Shown here: piece by piece, positions 1 through 8,700 of the stretch
Position numbering within the stretch: position 1 is the stretch's first letter
Layout of the letters: the number at the start of each line of letters is the position of its first letter
Origin: Brachybacterium epidermidis
GTDB lineage: Bacteria > Actinomycetota > Actinomycetes > Actinomycetales > Dermabacteraceae
NCBI RefSeq assembly: GCF_015209585.1
Contig: NZ_JADEYR010000008.1
Location: 50,707 to 114,706 of the forward strand
Reading direction: 5' to 3'
DNA: 64,000 nucleotides
Translations under genes and position numbers: made by a program
The notes under the pieces: generated by a model
Told to the model about the DNA's origin: nothing
The model's database searches: none
Seen by the model: the letters and a program-made list of their open reading frames with translations, nothing else

Positions 1-25
1 CCTCGCGCGTGCCGTCCACTGCCAT
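1..25 (-). CDS. Start of a downstream gene, probably hsdR (cut by window edge)
   Basis: An ATG at 25 on the minus strand opens a frame reading MAVDGTRE before the window ends. It begins five bases after the hsdS stop codon, the spacing expected of the next gene in an operon. Type I loci usually carry hsdR beside hsdM and hsdS, and no hsdR is seen elsewhere in the window, so the restriction/translocase subunit is the natural guess. Only eight codons are visible, so the identity is inference from position. Confidence 0.35.
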
Positions 26-30
26 CTCGT

Positions 31-1296
31 TCAGCTCGCCTTCTGTGCGGCCGTGCGCACGTCGATCTGCCCGGTCACCGCAGCCGTGATCAGCGCCGAG
101 CGACGTTCATTCGCCAGCGCGATGTGCTCCTCGGCTTTCGCGATGAGTGTGTCGATACGAGAAGTCTGCTCGTCTAGGTGATCTACGATCTCGTACTGCT
201 TAGATTCCGGATGCAAGGGAACCAAAACGGATCCAATAGTCGAACCATTCAGGTTAGAGAGTCCCGTTGAAGTCGTCGACAGCAGATCGAACTGCTCCCG
301 GACCGCCCGTGAATTCAAGCAATACCAAAGAAACTTCGGCGATGTTCCAGAACGAGCACGAAGTCGCTGCATGAAATTGCCGAAGCACGCAGACATGGAC
401 GACACATGTTCGTCGACAAGTGTCGTTTTGCCGATATGCTTCGAACTTCCACTTGTCTTAGTGACCAGGAGATCACCAACTTCAAGGAGCGCAGCCTTGA
501 ACTCCTTCGCAGTAAGCGATCGACGCGCGGGGTCTTCGATGCGCCACCTTCCATCAACTGTTTGCTCAGTCGATCGAAGCACTACCGTCCCTTCACTGCG
601 AGCCGCATCCTCACCCCATACGCCACCATCATTCCTGTCCAGTAAGTTCTTCAGGCGAGTATGGCCAAGACTGCCGGAATCCAGCTCGCGATCAACAACA
701 GATCTGCGTCGCTCACGAAGAGTTGCCGCCAGCTCCTCCTGCTTTTCTACGAGCGCATCGATCTGGACCGTCTCGTGGTCGAGGTAGTCGGCGATGGCGC
801 GCTGCTCGTCGAGAGGTGGCAAGGGGAGTGGCACTTTGGCAAAGGTCGAGTACTTAATCGACTGCCCATCCCTCAGTTGATCCGTAGTTGAGCTAAGTTC
901 CCGAATGTACGCCAAAGACTTTAGCGTCCAGCGGTAGTATGCAGGCAGCACGTTACGCCCTCGGGGCGACAATACGGTGTATGCCATACTAACCTTCCCG
1001 GGGAGGCTCGACCATTCGATCCCGCCCTGAAAGCTTCGAAGATGGATGACAAAATCATTGGCTTCGACGTGCTTCATATTGTCCTGGCCTTCAAGATTTA
1101 GTACGACACGAGTCCCAGTGATCCGCATATATTCTTCTTGAGGAAGGATTCCGAACTTCTGCGAAGGCGTTAAATGGACATCTGTAGTCCTGGACCTTTG
1201 ACGCCGCTCAAGGAAAGCGGCCTTTGCTGGAATAATTTCCCAATTTGACGGAATCGCATCCAGCCATCCCGGGCACGGATTGCAAGTGCTTTTCAC
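31..1296 (-). CDS. hsdS: Type I restriction-modification specificity subunit HsdS
   Basis: The 421-residue product would select the DNA target of a type I methyltransferase/restriction complex. It has the usual two-fold layout: target-recognition domain 1 at about residues 10-165, a central conserved helix near 165-205 containing LPPLDEQRAIADYL, recognition domain 2 at about 215-365, and a second conserved helix near the end with ERRSALITAAVTGQIDV, a hallmark of HsdS C-termini. The start overlaps the hsdM stop by four bases, so the two are translationally coupled. Parts of the recognition domains look less GC-rich than neighbouring genes, which is common because these domains are exchanged between strains. 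The target sequence cannot be predicted from the protein. Confidence 0.93.
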   Translation of the reverse strand: MKSTCNPCPGWLDAIPSNWEIIPAKAAFLERRQRSRTTDVHLTPSQKFGILPQEEYMRITGTRVVLNLEGQDNMKHVEANDFVIHLRSFQGGIEWSSLPGKVSMAYTVLSPRGRNVLPAYYRWTLKSLAYIRELSSTTDQLRDGQSIKYSTFAKVPLPLPPLDEQRAIADYLDHETVQIDALVEKQEELAATLRERRRSVVDRELDSGSLGHTRLKNLLDRNDGGVWGEDAARSEGTVVLRSTEQTVDGRWRIEDPARRSLTAKEFKAALLEVGDLLVTKTSGSSKHIGKTTLVDEHVSSMSACFGNFMQRLRARSGTSPKFLWYCLNSRAVREQFDLLSTTSTGLSNLNGSTIGSVLVPLHPESKQYEIVDHLDEQTSRIDTLIAKAEEHIALANERRSALITAAVTGQIDVRTAAQKAS

Positions 1297-3299
1297 GCCT
1301 CAACCTCCCGCAGCAGCTCCATAATCTCGCCAACGACGCGCTCGAGGTCGGCGTCGATCTCCTCGAGCGGCCGGGGTGGTACGTATTCGTAGAAGTGCCG
1401 CGTGAATGGGATCTCGTAGCCCGTCTTCTGCTTGGTCCAGTCGATCCAGGCGTCGTCGACGTGCGGCTTCACCTCGGCGTCGAAGTAGTCCTGCACGGTC
1501 TCTTGGAACGCCCCGTGGGTCTTCGGGTGCCCACCCCAGCCGAACGGCACGTTCTCGGTGTCACGCAGCGCGGCGTCCGGTTCGAGTTCGCCCTTCTGCT
1601 TGCCGGTCTGCACGCGGCAGTAGTCGGCTTTCCCATCGTGGACGCCGATCACTTGCCAGAGTGTCTTGCGCTGAGCCGGCGTGAGCTTCACGCCCAGGTC
1701 GCCGAGATGTGCACCGAGCGCGCGGTTGAACTTCTCGCGGTTCAGGTACCGCTCCTCGCCGAACGACTCGAGCGCCTCAGTGAGCCCGGTGATCTTCCCG
1801 AGGGTCTTGTGCTCAGTGACAGCGCTGATCGTCTCGGGGATGCATTCGAAGCGCAGCTGCAGCGGCCGCTCGACGGTCACCGTCCAGTAGGCGAAGTCGC
1901 GGTTCGAGAACGTCTTCACGGGCACCTGTTGCTCGCTCTGCTCGTCCTGGGTTCCGGCGAACGCGCGGATGACCCGCTCGCGGTCCTGCTCGGTGATCTC
2001 GAGGCGCTTCGAGCCGATGGACTTGCGCAGCTTCGTGCCGAACTTCGAGGCGTCGATCAGCCGCACCGTGCCCTTGTGCTCGGCGACCTTGGCGTTCGAG
2101 AGAATCCACAGGTAGGTCGCGATGCCGGTGTTGTAGAACATGTCGTTCGGCAGCGCCACGATCGCCTCGACGAGGTCGCGCTCGAGCAGGTGGCCGCGGA
2201 TCTCCGAGGGTCCGGAACCGGCGCCGCCGTTGAACAGCGGAGAGCCGTTGAGGACGATGCCGACCTTGCCGCCGCGGCCGGTGTCGTCCACGTCGCGCAT
2301 CTTCGAGGCCGCGTGCAGCAGGAACAGCATCGCCGCGTCGCCGACGGCCGGCAGGCCCGGTGCGAAGCGTCCCTGACCGCCGCGGGCGTGCTCGCCCTTC
2401 ACCTCCTGCTCGACGGCCTTCCAGTCTGTGCCGAAGGGCGGGTTCGAGAGCACGTAGTCGAAGCGGCGGTCCTCGAAGCGATCGACGACGAGGGTGTCGC
2501 CCTGGCGCACATTGGACGGGTCCTGACCTTTGATGAGCAGATCGGCCTTGCAGATCGCGTAGGTGCGCGGGTTGATCTCCTGGCCGAACAGCGCCGTCGA
2601 GGCGTCGGGGTTCAGCTCGTGGAGATGCTCATCGGCGACGGTGAGCATGCCGCCGGTGCCGACGGTCGGGTCGTAGATCGAGCGCACGGTGCCGCGATCG
2701 CGCAGCGCCTCAGTGTCCTCGGCGTAGACCAGGTCAACCAGCAGCCGCACGACATCGCGCGGCGTGTAGAACTGGCCCGCGCCCTCGTTCGCGGACTCCG
2801 CGAAGCGGTAGATGAGGTTCTCGAACAGGTCGCCCATGTCCGCGTTCGACACGGCATCCGGCGACAGATCGATGCCCTCGAAGTGCCGGACCACCTGGGC
2901 GAGCCGGTTCCGCGCATCGAGCGTGCGCAGGACGTTCTCGAAGTCGAAGGACTTGAACACGTCGAGGTTCGCGGAGAATCCGCCGACGTAGTCGATGAGA
3001 TTCTCGGCGAGGTTGTCGGGGTCCTGCAGAGCCTTCTTCAGCGAGTAGTCGCTCGTCGTCCAGAACGACAGCCCAGAACTGTCCTCGGTGCGGGTCTTGA
3101 GCTTCAGGTGCGTGCGCCGCTGCTGCTCACCTGGGTAGCTCGAGACGATGTCGGCCATCACCTCGCGGTGCGGCTTCATCACGCACTCGAGTCGCCTCAG
3201 CACGGTGAACGGCAGGATCACGGAGCCGTACTCGGCCTCGCTGTAGGGGCCGCGGAGCGTATCAGCGACGCTCCAGACGAAAGCGGAAAGGCGTGACAC
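1293..3299 (-). CDS. hsdM: Type I restriction-modification N6-adenine methyltransferase HsdM
   Basis: The 668-residue protein is the modification subunit that methylates adenine within the site chosen by HsdS. The N-terminal helical HsdM domain covers about residues 1-130. The AdoMet-binding motif follows as DPTVGTGGML near residue 215, and the catalytic motif IV of N6-adenine methylases is NPPF (in SNPPFGTDWK) near residue 290. The length is normal to slightly long for the family. The start is a GTG at 3299 with an AGGAG about 11 bases upstream. It is followed by hsdS with a four-base overlap. A 169-base gap separates it from the three small genes upstream on the same strand, so co-transcription with them is possible but not shown. 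Confidence 0.95.
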   Translation of the reverse strand: MSRLSAFVWSVADTLRGPYSEAEYGSVILPFTVLRRLECVMKPHREVMADIVSSYPGEQQRRTHLKLKTRTEDSSGLSFWTTSDYSLKKALQDPDNLAENLIDYVGGFSANLDVFKSFDFENVLRTLDARNRLAQVVRHFEGIDLSPDAVSNADMGDLFENLIYRFAESANEGAGQFYTPRDVVRLLVDLVYAEDTEALRDRGTVRSIYDPTVGTGGMLTVADEHLHELNPDASTALFGQEINPRTYAICKADLLIKGQDPSNVRQGDTLVVDRFEDRRFDYVLSNPPFGTDWKAVEQEVKGEHARGGQGRFAPGLPAVGDAAMLFLLHAASKMRDVDDTGRGGKVGIVLNGSPLFNGGAGSGPSEIRGHLLERDLVEAIVALPNDMFYNTGIATYLWILSNAKVAEHKGTVRLIDASKFGTKLRKSIGSKRLEITEQDRERVIRAFAGTQDEQSEQQVPVKTFSNRDFAYWTVTVERPLQLRFECIPETISAVTEHKTLGKITGLTEALESFGEERYLNREKFNRALGAHLGDLGVKLTPAQRKTLWQVIGVHDGKADYCRVQTGKQKGELEPDAALRDTENVPFGWGGHPKTHGAFQETVQDYFDAEVKPHVDDAWIDWTKQKTGYEIPFTRHFYEYVPPRPLEEIDADLERVVGEIMELLREVEA

Positions 3300-3468
3300 G
3301 GTCGCTAGAACTCCTGGTCTGGAATGGCGTTTGCTCGTGGGCCGATCCTATCGACGTGGCCGACAGTCGAGAGGGCTGTCCCCTTCGTTGACCCGGTTGC
3401 GCAACTGGGTGGGTCCCGCTCCCAGCGCACGACGGAGCAGTGGGGCTTTGGGTGACAGCTCTAGCCGT

Positions 3469-4065
3469 TCAGGGACCTCGCACGATGCCTGCGGACCAGT
3501 CCCCTAGTAGTTCGTCGAACACTTCACGCCGAGACGTTTCCCGTCGCGTTGCGAAGTTCCCTGTCGTCACCACCTCCGGGAGATCGTCGGTCGCAAGTTC
3601 CACGACGAGTCCGAGAAACAGCTCTTCGAGGGTCCACTCCGCAACATCGCCAGACCCTGCGTAGGCCTCGGCAAGGAGGTTCGGGGGAAAGGCGATGCCC
3701 CTGAAACGTCCGGCGCGCGTTCCGGTCAGGTCAAGAGCTCGACGGAGCAAGGCATCAGCCGCTGGGCCGGAGTTCACCTGAGTGATGTCGTGGCGGGCGC
3801 GTTGCGCCGTGGCAAGCCAGGTAGCTCCGTCAGGGCGGTACCCGGCGATAGAAGCGAGCCGAGTGGGCAGGAATGACGAGATCGCCCCGGCGAGGGAGTG
3901 CGGATCGGTCGTCGACTGCGGTGTGAGGACGTGGAAGTAAATGGCACCCACCTGGAGCGATTCCTCGCCCGGTGCTGTGGGCAAGGCTTGATCCTCGGGA
4001 TACAGCACCACGTCGGTCAGGCGCGATCCATCCTCGAGGTCGAGCACCATTCCGAGCCGGCTCAT
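3469..4065 (-). CDS. Uncharacterised protein, third gene of a coupled trio
   Basis: I do not recognise this 198-residue protein. It is soluble-looking, with no signal peptide or membrane segment, and begins with a beta-rich stretch (MSRLGMVLDLEDGSRLTDVVLYP). An acidic C-terminal helix contains WTLEELFLGLVVELATDDLPEVVTTG. I chose the ATG at 4065 over the GTG nine bases upstream because it overlaps the stop of the preceding gene as ATGA. The tight overlap with the two upstream genes, the first a caspase-like putative protease, suggests that the three products act together. hsdM follows 169 bases downstream. Confidence 0.7.
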   Translation of the reverse strand: MSRLGMVLDLEDGSRLTDVVLYPEDQALPTAPGEESLQVGAIYFHVLTPQSTTDPHSLAGAISSFLPTRLASIAGYRPDGATWLATAQRARHDITQVNSGPAADALLRRALDLTGTRAGRFRGIAFPPNLLAEAYAGSGDVAEWTLEELFLGLVVELATDDLPEVVTTGNFATRRETSRREVFDELLGDWSAGIVRGP

Positions 4066-4565
4066 CGCTGCCACTCCTCGAGCTGGTGAGCCATGTCCAC
4101 GAGACTCTGCCTGGGTGTTTCGAAGGAGATGCCGTCATGGTCGGGCAGATCGGCCTCGAGATCATGCAGCACCAGGAACTCGAGGTGCACATCCGCTTTG
4201 GTCGATCCCTTCACGAGGACCGCGAGTCCCGCCGTGTCGTCCTGCACCGTGGGCACAGTCTGCTCGGGGTACGGCTCGGTGGCCATCTGTATGAGTGCCT
4301 CAGCGAGGGCGGTGGTGGTCCTCGCCTCGAGCGGCCTCGCCAGGTACCGGACGAGACGATCTGGGGATAGGAGCTCAATGTCCACGACGAGCTCTGTGCT
4401 CCCGGTCAGGTCGGGCACTGGTAGCAGAGCGAATGCCGCGCCCGCGGCGGCGAGAAGCCGCGCAGGCTCCCGGACAGCGAGAGTGCGTGCAGCCCCCGCC
4501 GCAGCACGACCTCCGCTCGGTGGGTCGTCCGTCCCCTGAGCGTGCCGCGGAGGCTTCTCCCTCAT
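4062..4565 (-). CDS. Uncharacterised protein, second gene of a coupled trio
   Basis: I do not recognise this 167-residue protein. The first 35 residues are basic, alanine-rich and low in complexity. The rest alternates beta-like segments (TELVVDIELLSPDRLVRYL, VHLEFLVLHDLEAD) with helices, ending in DMAHQLEEWQR. There is no signal peptide or membrane span. Both ends overlap their neighbours by four bases (ATGA at 4565/4562 and at 4065/4062), so it is almost certainly translated with the caspase-like gene upstream and the 198-residue gene downstream. A role as adaptor, sensor or protease substrate is speculation from context only. Confidence 0.68.
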   Translation of the reverse strand: MREKPPRHAQGTDDPPSGGRAAAGAARTLAVREPARLLAAAGAAFALLPVPDLTGSTELVVDIELLSPDRLVRYLARPLEARTTTALAEALIQMATEPYPEQTVPTVQDDTAGLAVLVKGSTKADVHLEFLVLHDLEADLPDHDGISFETPRQSLVDMAHQLEEWQR

Positions 4566-5176
4566 GACGAGGCCTTCGACGTACGCAGCGCTGTTTGGTG
4601 CACCTTGGTCTTCGTCGCGACCACGAGTCCGAGCCGCTTCGCGAGCACCGGATGGTCAACCTCCAGCCGCCTGAAGATCCCGCTCGACTTCACCTTCGTG
4701 ATCAGCTCCTGCAGGAGGATCACCTCGAATGCCGCAGCGTCCGACCACCGGACATCCTTCCGGTAGCCGATGACGGCACGGGCGCGGGTACGGTTCGCGA
4801 ACTTCTGCAGACGCTTCTCGTCCGCCTTGAGCGTGGAGCAGGACGCGAAGTAGATGACTTTGCCTGAGCAAGCACCGGCGAGGACGTCTTCGAGCTCGTC
4901 CAGGGTGAGCCCGCCGTTCTCGTCACCGCTCAAAGAGATTTCCGCTTTCTTCCCGTGCATGGCGAGCCAGAGAACGGGGAAGTCCGCGTACTCGTCCGAG
5001 GTCCATTTCTCGAGGTAGTACTCGAATTCAGGACGCGTCACCACGTCGCGGTGTATCCACTGAGCGACCTCGAGTTGTTCGAGCAGCTCGAGGACGGGGC
5101 GCACACTCAGACGGCGGGTTAGGTCGCTGTCCCACTCGCCTTCGAGGCAGAAGATGCCGGGCAGGTCTTCACGCAT
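4562..5176 (-). CDS. Caspase/CHAT-like putative cysteine protease (DUF6642-like)
   Basis: The 204-residue protein opens with a segment containing IFCLEGEW, which I associate from memory with the DUF6642 family. It shows the landmarks of the caspase-haemoglobinase (clan CD) fold. A hydrophobic strand ends in His-Gly (VLWLAMHGKK, near residue 75), and a second strand ends in a Cys (VIYFASCSTL, near residue 112). Then comes RARAVIGYRKDVRWSDAAAF, which resembles the post-cysteine specificity segment of CHAT and caspase domains. The His-Cys dyad therefore appears intact. It is the first gene of a three-gene overlapping unit and starts 115 bases from a divergent DUF262 operon. Bacterial caspase-like proteases often act as effectors in phage defence. 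That role here is inferred. Confidence 0.62.
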   Translation of the reverse strand: MREDLPGIFCLEGEWDSDLTRRLSVRPVLELLEQLEVAQWIHRDVVTRPEFEYYLEKWTSDEYADFPVLWLAMHGKKAEISLSGDENGGLTLDELEDVLAGACSGKVIYFASCSTLKADEKRLQKFANRTRARAVIGYRKDVRWSDAAAFEVILLQELITKVKSSGIFRRLEVDHPVLAKRLGLVVATKTKVHQTALRTSKASS

Positions 5177-5291
5177 GGATGCTCTTTTCCTCGCTGATCA
5201 GGTGGGCACACCGTAACGGCTCGACACGTCGCTCCACGTCGGACTCCGGGAAAAACTACCAGCTGTCGGATCTCGTCGTTACCGTGGCGCC

Positions 5292-6620
5292 ATGGCGATC
5301 AATCGCAGCCTCCTGATGTTCCAGACCGTCGAGGACCTGCTCGGTCCGGGACGGACCCCTCTGCGGATCCCGGACTTCCAGCGGCCGTACTCCTGGACCC
5401 CGCAGCACGCCCGGCAGCTGGTCACCGACATCGCCTCCGCCCGGGAGCGCCGCCCGGAGCAGCCCTACGTGATGGGCACGATGATCCTGCTGCAGAGGCC
5501 GGGCGAGGATCACTTCGAAGTGGTCGACGGGCAGCAGCGCCTTCTCACCCTGCACATGCTGCGCACCTTGCTCCGCGACGGGAGGCTGCGAGATCTCGCC
5601 TCCGGCACGACGCCGATCCATCGCGTCTACCAGGGGCTCGCCCGGCTCGTCGAGAAGATGCAGGACAAGGCTGGCTCCCTGCGCTTCCTCGACTCCCGAG
5701 CCCAGGTTCTACGGATCGTCACCGATGACGAGGACGAGGCGTTCCAGTTCTTCGACTCGCAGAACTTCCGTGGCAAGGCCCTGCGCCCCCACGACCTGCT
5801 CAAGGCCTCCCATTTGCGGGAGATGGTCGCGACCCCGGCTGCCGAGCAGCGGGCCGTGGTCGAGCAGTGGGAGTCGGCCGAGGAGAATGACCTCGACCGA
5901 CTCTTCGGCACCTATCTAGCTCGCATCCACTGGTGGAGCCGGAATCTTCCTGCCCATGCCTTCACCGCCGAGGATCTCGACCTCTTCAAGGGCGTCAGCC
6001 GTTCCACGCCCCGTCTGCCGGCCACCGAGTACCACCGCGCCGCGAAGACGGTTCTTCCCGGGGTCCAGCAGTGGGCGCATCCGGACGCCGATGAGCGTGC
6101 CGCGCGGGACCTCCGGCGGGCCCGGCATCAGCTGGACGCGCCGCTCTCCGCCGGTCGCTCGTTCTTCGACTTCGCGACTTTCATGCTCGAGGAGATGGAG
6201 CGCTTCGAGAACCTGCTCTTCCGTCGGGACACCGAGATGGGGGATCCGGATCCGGACCTCGAGATCTTCCGCGTCGGAGCACGTTTCCGCTTCAACCGGG
6301 AGCTGTACATTGCTGCGGCGCTTTACTTCACCAACAAGTACTCGGAGGACGATCTGCACGAGATCAGGCCGCGCCTGTTCCGCTGGGCGTTCGGGCCGCG
6401 TCTCGCGTACGAGAGGCTCGGGTGGAAGTCGACAGACAACTTCGCGCGGGGGCTCGCGACGGCCCGAGAGGGACTCGCGGCGTTCAATCTCTTCGCCCGC
6501 ATGCGCGACAGCCTCGATCCCGCGCAGCTCGCTCTCGAGAACCTTCCGATTCCGCCGACCGTCCGCTCCACGAGCGAGGACGACAAGACGCTCCAGGCGC
6601 TGCTCGAGGAGATCCGCTGA
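5292..6620 (+). CDS. DUF262 (GmrS-like) protein without an HNH domain
   Basis: The 442-residue protein carries a DUF262 domain (ParB/Srx-like nucleotide-binding fold) in its N-terminal half, shown by IPDFQRPYSWTPQH near residue 25 and the signature VVDGQQRLLTLH near residue 78. The C-terminal half is helical. I see none of the EHI-P or LGNLTLL landmarks of a DUF1524 HNH nuclease, so this member looks like a binding or hydrolysis subunit only. Characterised relatives are the GmrSD enzymes that cut modified phage DNA. The gene is first of three DUF262 genes in a row; its stop is one base from the next start. A TACCGT box at 5280-5285 lies six bases before the ATG and could serve a leaderless transcript. 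Confidence 0.85.
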   Translation: MAINRSLLMFQTVEDLLGPGRTPLRIPDFQRPYSWTPQHARQLVTDIASARERRPEQPYVMGTMILLQRPGEDHFEVVDGQQRLLTLHMLRTLLRDGRLRDLASGTTPIHRVYQGLARLVEKMQDKAGSLRFLDSRAQVLRIVTDDEDEAFQFFDSQNFRGKALRPHDLLKASHLREMVATPAAEQRAVVEQWESAEENDLDRLFGTYLARIHWWSRNLPAHAFTAEDLDLFKGVSRSTPRLPATEYHRAAKTVLPGVQQWAHPDADERAARDLRRARHQLDAPLSAGRSFFDFATFMLEEMERFENLLFRRDTEMGDPDPDLEIFRVGARFRFNRELYIAAALYFTNKYSEDDLHEIRPRLFRWAFGPRLAYERLGWKSTDNFARGLATAREGLAAFNLFARMRDSLDPAQLALENLPIPPTVRSTSEDDKTLQALLEEIR

Positions 6621-6621
6621 C

Positions 6622-8691
6622 ATGACGCAGACCCACACCGCCCACGATGTCCAGGCGATCCCCGTCGGCCGTCTCTTCACCGAATCCCACGAGCGATATT
6701 CCGTGCCGCTGTACCAGCGGAACTACACCTGGGGCGAGGAGCAGATCCATCGCCTCCTCCAGGACGTACTCGACGAGGCCGGGCAGCCCGAACTCAAGGA
6801 GTACTTCTTGGGGAACCTCGTGGTCGCGCCACCGGCACGTCCGGACGAACCGTTCGACGTGATCGACGGGCAGCAGCGCCTGACCACGTTGTACATCCTG
6901 CTGTCCGTGCTGCGACGGGATCGCGACTTCCCCGCGATCACCGGCGACCTGCAGCCGCTCACCTACGAGGCCCGCGACAAGGCAACTGCCGCCCTGCGGA
7001 CCGTCGCGCGCGGTGGAGTCACCGCGGAGGACGTGGAGGTCGATCGTGAGGACTCCGGGATCCGCCGCGCGGAGGGGATCATCGCCGAACGTCTCGCCGA
7101 TCCTGTGCTGCGGCAGAAGCTGATCGAGAGCCGCTTCGTCGAGTACCTGCTGACGAAGGTGCTTCTGATCCGGATGCCCATCGATCGGTCCACGGACCTG
7201 AACCAGTACTTCGAGATCATGAACACCCGCGGCGCCCAGCTCAGCCCGGTCGACATCGTCAAGGCCCGCCTACTGCGCTGCCTGCAGCATCCCGACGATC
7301 GCGCGCTGCTGAACCATGTCTGGTCAGCCTGCTCCGACATGGAGCATTACGTGACGATGACCGTGACCGCCGGCGACACCGCCTGGCGCGCGATGGTCTT
7401 CGGCGATTCCTGGGAGGGGCTGCCCAGCGCGGACTTCACCGAGCTGCGGGACCAGCTGATCACGCAGAACCCGGCGGCGATCGCGCCTGCATCAGACCCC
7501 AGCACGGCGGCACCGGCCGCGGCGATGGATCTGAACCAGGCGATCTCCCTCTACGCACGCACCGAGACGACGAAGGAAGCGGCCGAGGTCAGCGAGGGAG
7601 AGCGATTCACCTCGCAGATCACCTTCCCGACGTTCCTCCTGCACGCGTTGGCCGTGCGCCCGATGGTCGGCGATACGACATCGCTAGACCGGCAGCTCGA
7701 CGACAAGCAGTTGGTCGACCGATTCACTCGTCGGCTCCAGGAGCTCGACGCCGACGCGCGCGAGGACTGGGTCCAGCGCTTCACCACCGATCTGCTGCGC
7801 TTGCGCGTGCTCTTCGATCGGTACGTCCTCAAGCGCGATGCGACCCTCACCTCCGGGCACGAGTCGACGAGCGATGAGGAGCCGGGCAGCTGGTCGCTCT
7901 TCCGTGTGGCACGCGGCGAATCCTCGAAAACCGGGACCGTGCGCTACTCCCCGCGGTACCGGCCGACCTTCGCCGACGACGAGAGCGGCGCCAGACCGCG
8001 CTCGCTGCAGCGCCGGATCCTGCACCTGCAGTCGGCGCTGCGCATCACCTACACCTCGCCGAGGACCATGCACTGGGTCACCGAGGTGCTGCGCCATGCA
8101 CTGGACCGTGCGGACAGCGGTGAGGCGGTCACGGCGGAGGGGCTGTACGGCGTGCTGCAGCGCCATGCGCTGGACCGGCTCGACGCGGCGCTGCACCCCG
8201 ACGGAGAGAAGAACGAGGTCGGGCCCGACGGTCTCCCGCTGGGCTTCGGGATCCCGCGCATCGTCTTCACCTATCTCGACTACCTGCTCATCGAGCGGGA
8301 GAACGCGTGGGACTTCACCTTCAGCTACCGCACCTCTGTCGAGCACTTCTCCCCAGGGACCGAGGACGTGGAGCACGCCTCCCCCGCTGAGCACGTCGAG
8401 GACCGGCAGTTGCTGGATTACCTCGGGAACCTCGCCCTCGTCACCGTCAGCACGAACTCGAAGTTCAGCAACTACCAGCCCGGGCACAAGGCGCAGAACC
8501 TCGCGGCGCGTCGGCAGAGTCTGAAGCTCGACCTCATGGCGCGGCGCGCTGCAGCGGGAAGCTGGAACGACGCGGACATCCTGGAGCATCATCGGGAGAT
8601 GGTGGAGCTGCTGTTCGAGGCGTTGGGGCAGGAACCTCCGGTGCTCCGCAACGCGACGGAACCCGCGCCGCATGACAGTGACAACGCATAA
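6622..8691 (+). CDS. DUF262/DUF1524 GmrSD-type protein
   Basis: The 689-residue product has an N-terminal DUF262 domain with VPLYQRNYTWGEEQI near residue 27 and VIDGQQRLTTLY near residue 75. A C-terminal DUF1524-type HNH region contains VEHFSPG and, some 30 residues later, LGNLALVTVSTNSKFSN. The His of the EH-x-x-P motif and the distal Asn are both present, so nuclease activity is plausible although the motif is looser than in the next gene. I used the ATG at 6622, one base after the preceding stop; the same frame is open further upstream but only as an overlap of that gene. GmrSD enzymes use NTP binding in DUF262 to drive cleavage of modified DNA; the substrate here is unknown. Confidence 0.88.
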   Translation: MTQTHTAHDVQAIPVGRLFTESHERYSVPLYQRNYTWGEEQIHRLLQDVLDEAGQPELKEYFLGNLVVAPPARPDEPFDVIDGQQRLTTLYILLSVLRRDRDFPAITGDLQPLTYEARDKATAALRTVARGGVTAEDVEVDREDSGIRRAEGIIAERLADPVLRQKLIESRFVEYLLTKVLLIRMPIDRSTDLNQYFEIMNTRGAQLSPVDIVKARLLRCLQHPDDRALLNHVWSACSDMEHYVTMTVTAGDTAWRAMVFGDSWEGLPSADFTELRDQLITQNPAAIAPASDPSTAAPAAAMDLNQAISLYARTETTKEAAEVSEGERFTSQITFPTFLLHALAVRPMVGDTTSLDRQLDDKQLVDRFTRRLQELDADAREDWVQRFTTDLLRLRVLFDRYVLKRDATLTSGHESTSDEEPGSWSLFRVARGESSKTGTVRYSPRYRPTFADDESGARPRSLQRRILHLQSALRITYTSPRTMHWVTEVLRHALDRADSGEAVTAEGLYGVLQRHALDRLDAALHPDGEKNEVGPDGLPLGFGIPRIVFTYLDYLLIERENAWDFTFSYRTSVEHFSPGTEDVEHASPAEHVEDRQLLDYLGNLALVTVSTNSKFSNYQPGHKAQNLAARRQSLKLDLMARRAAAGSWNDADILEHHREMVELLFEALGQEPPVLRNATEPAPHDSDNA

Positions 8692-8700
8692 GGTCGAAGA

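Noticed and set aside
1245..3296. A 683-codon open frame on the plus strand opposite hsdM
   Set aside because: It mirrors hsdM, has low-complexity Arg/Glu/Val/Leu composition and no recognisable motifs; long antisense frames are expected at this GC content.
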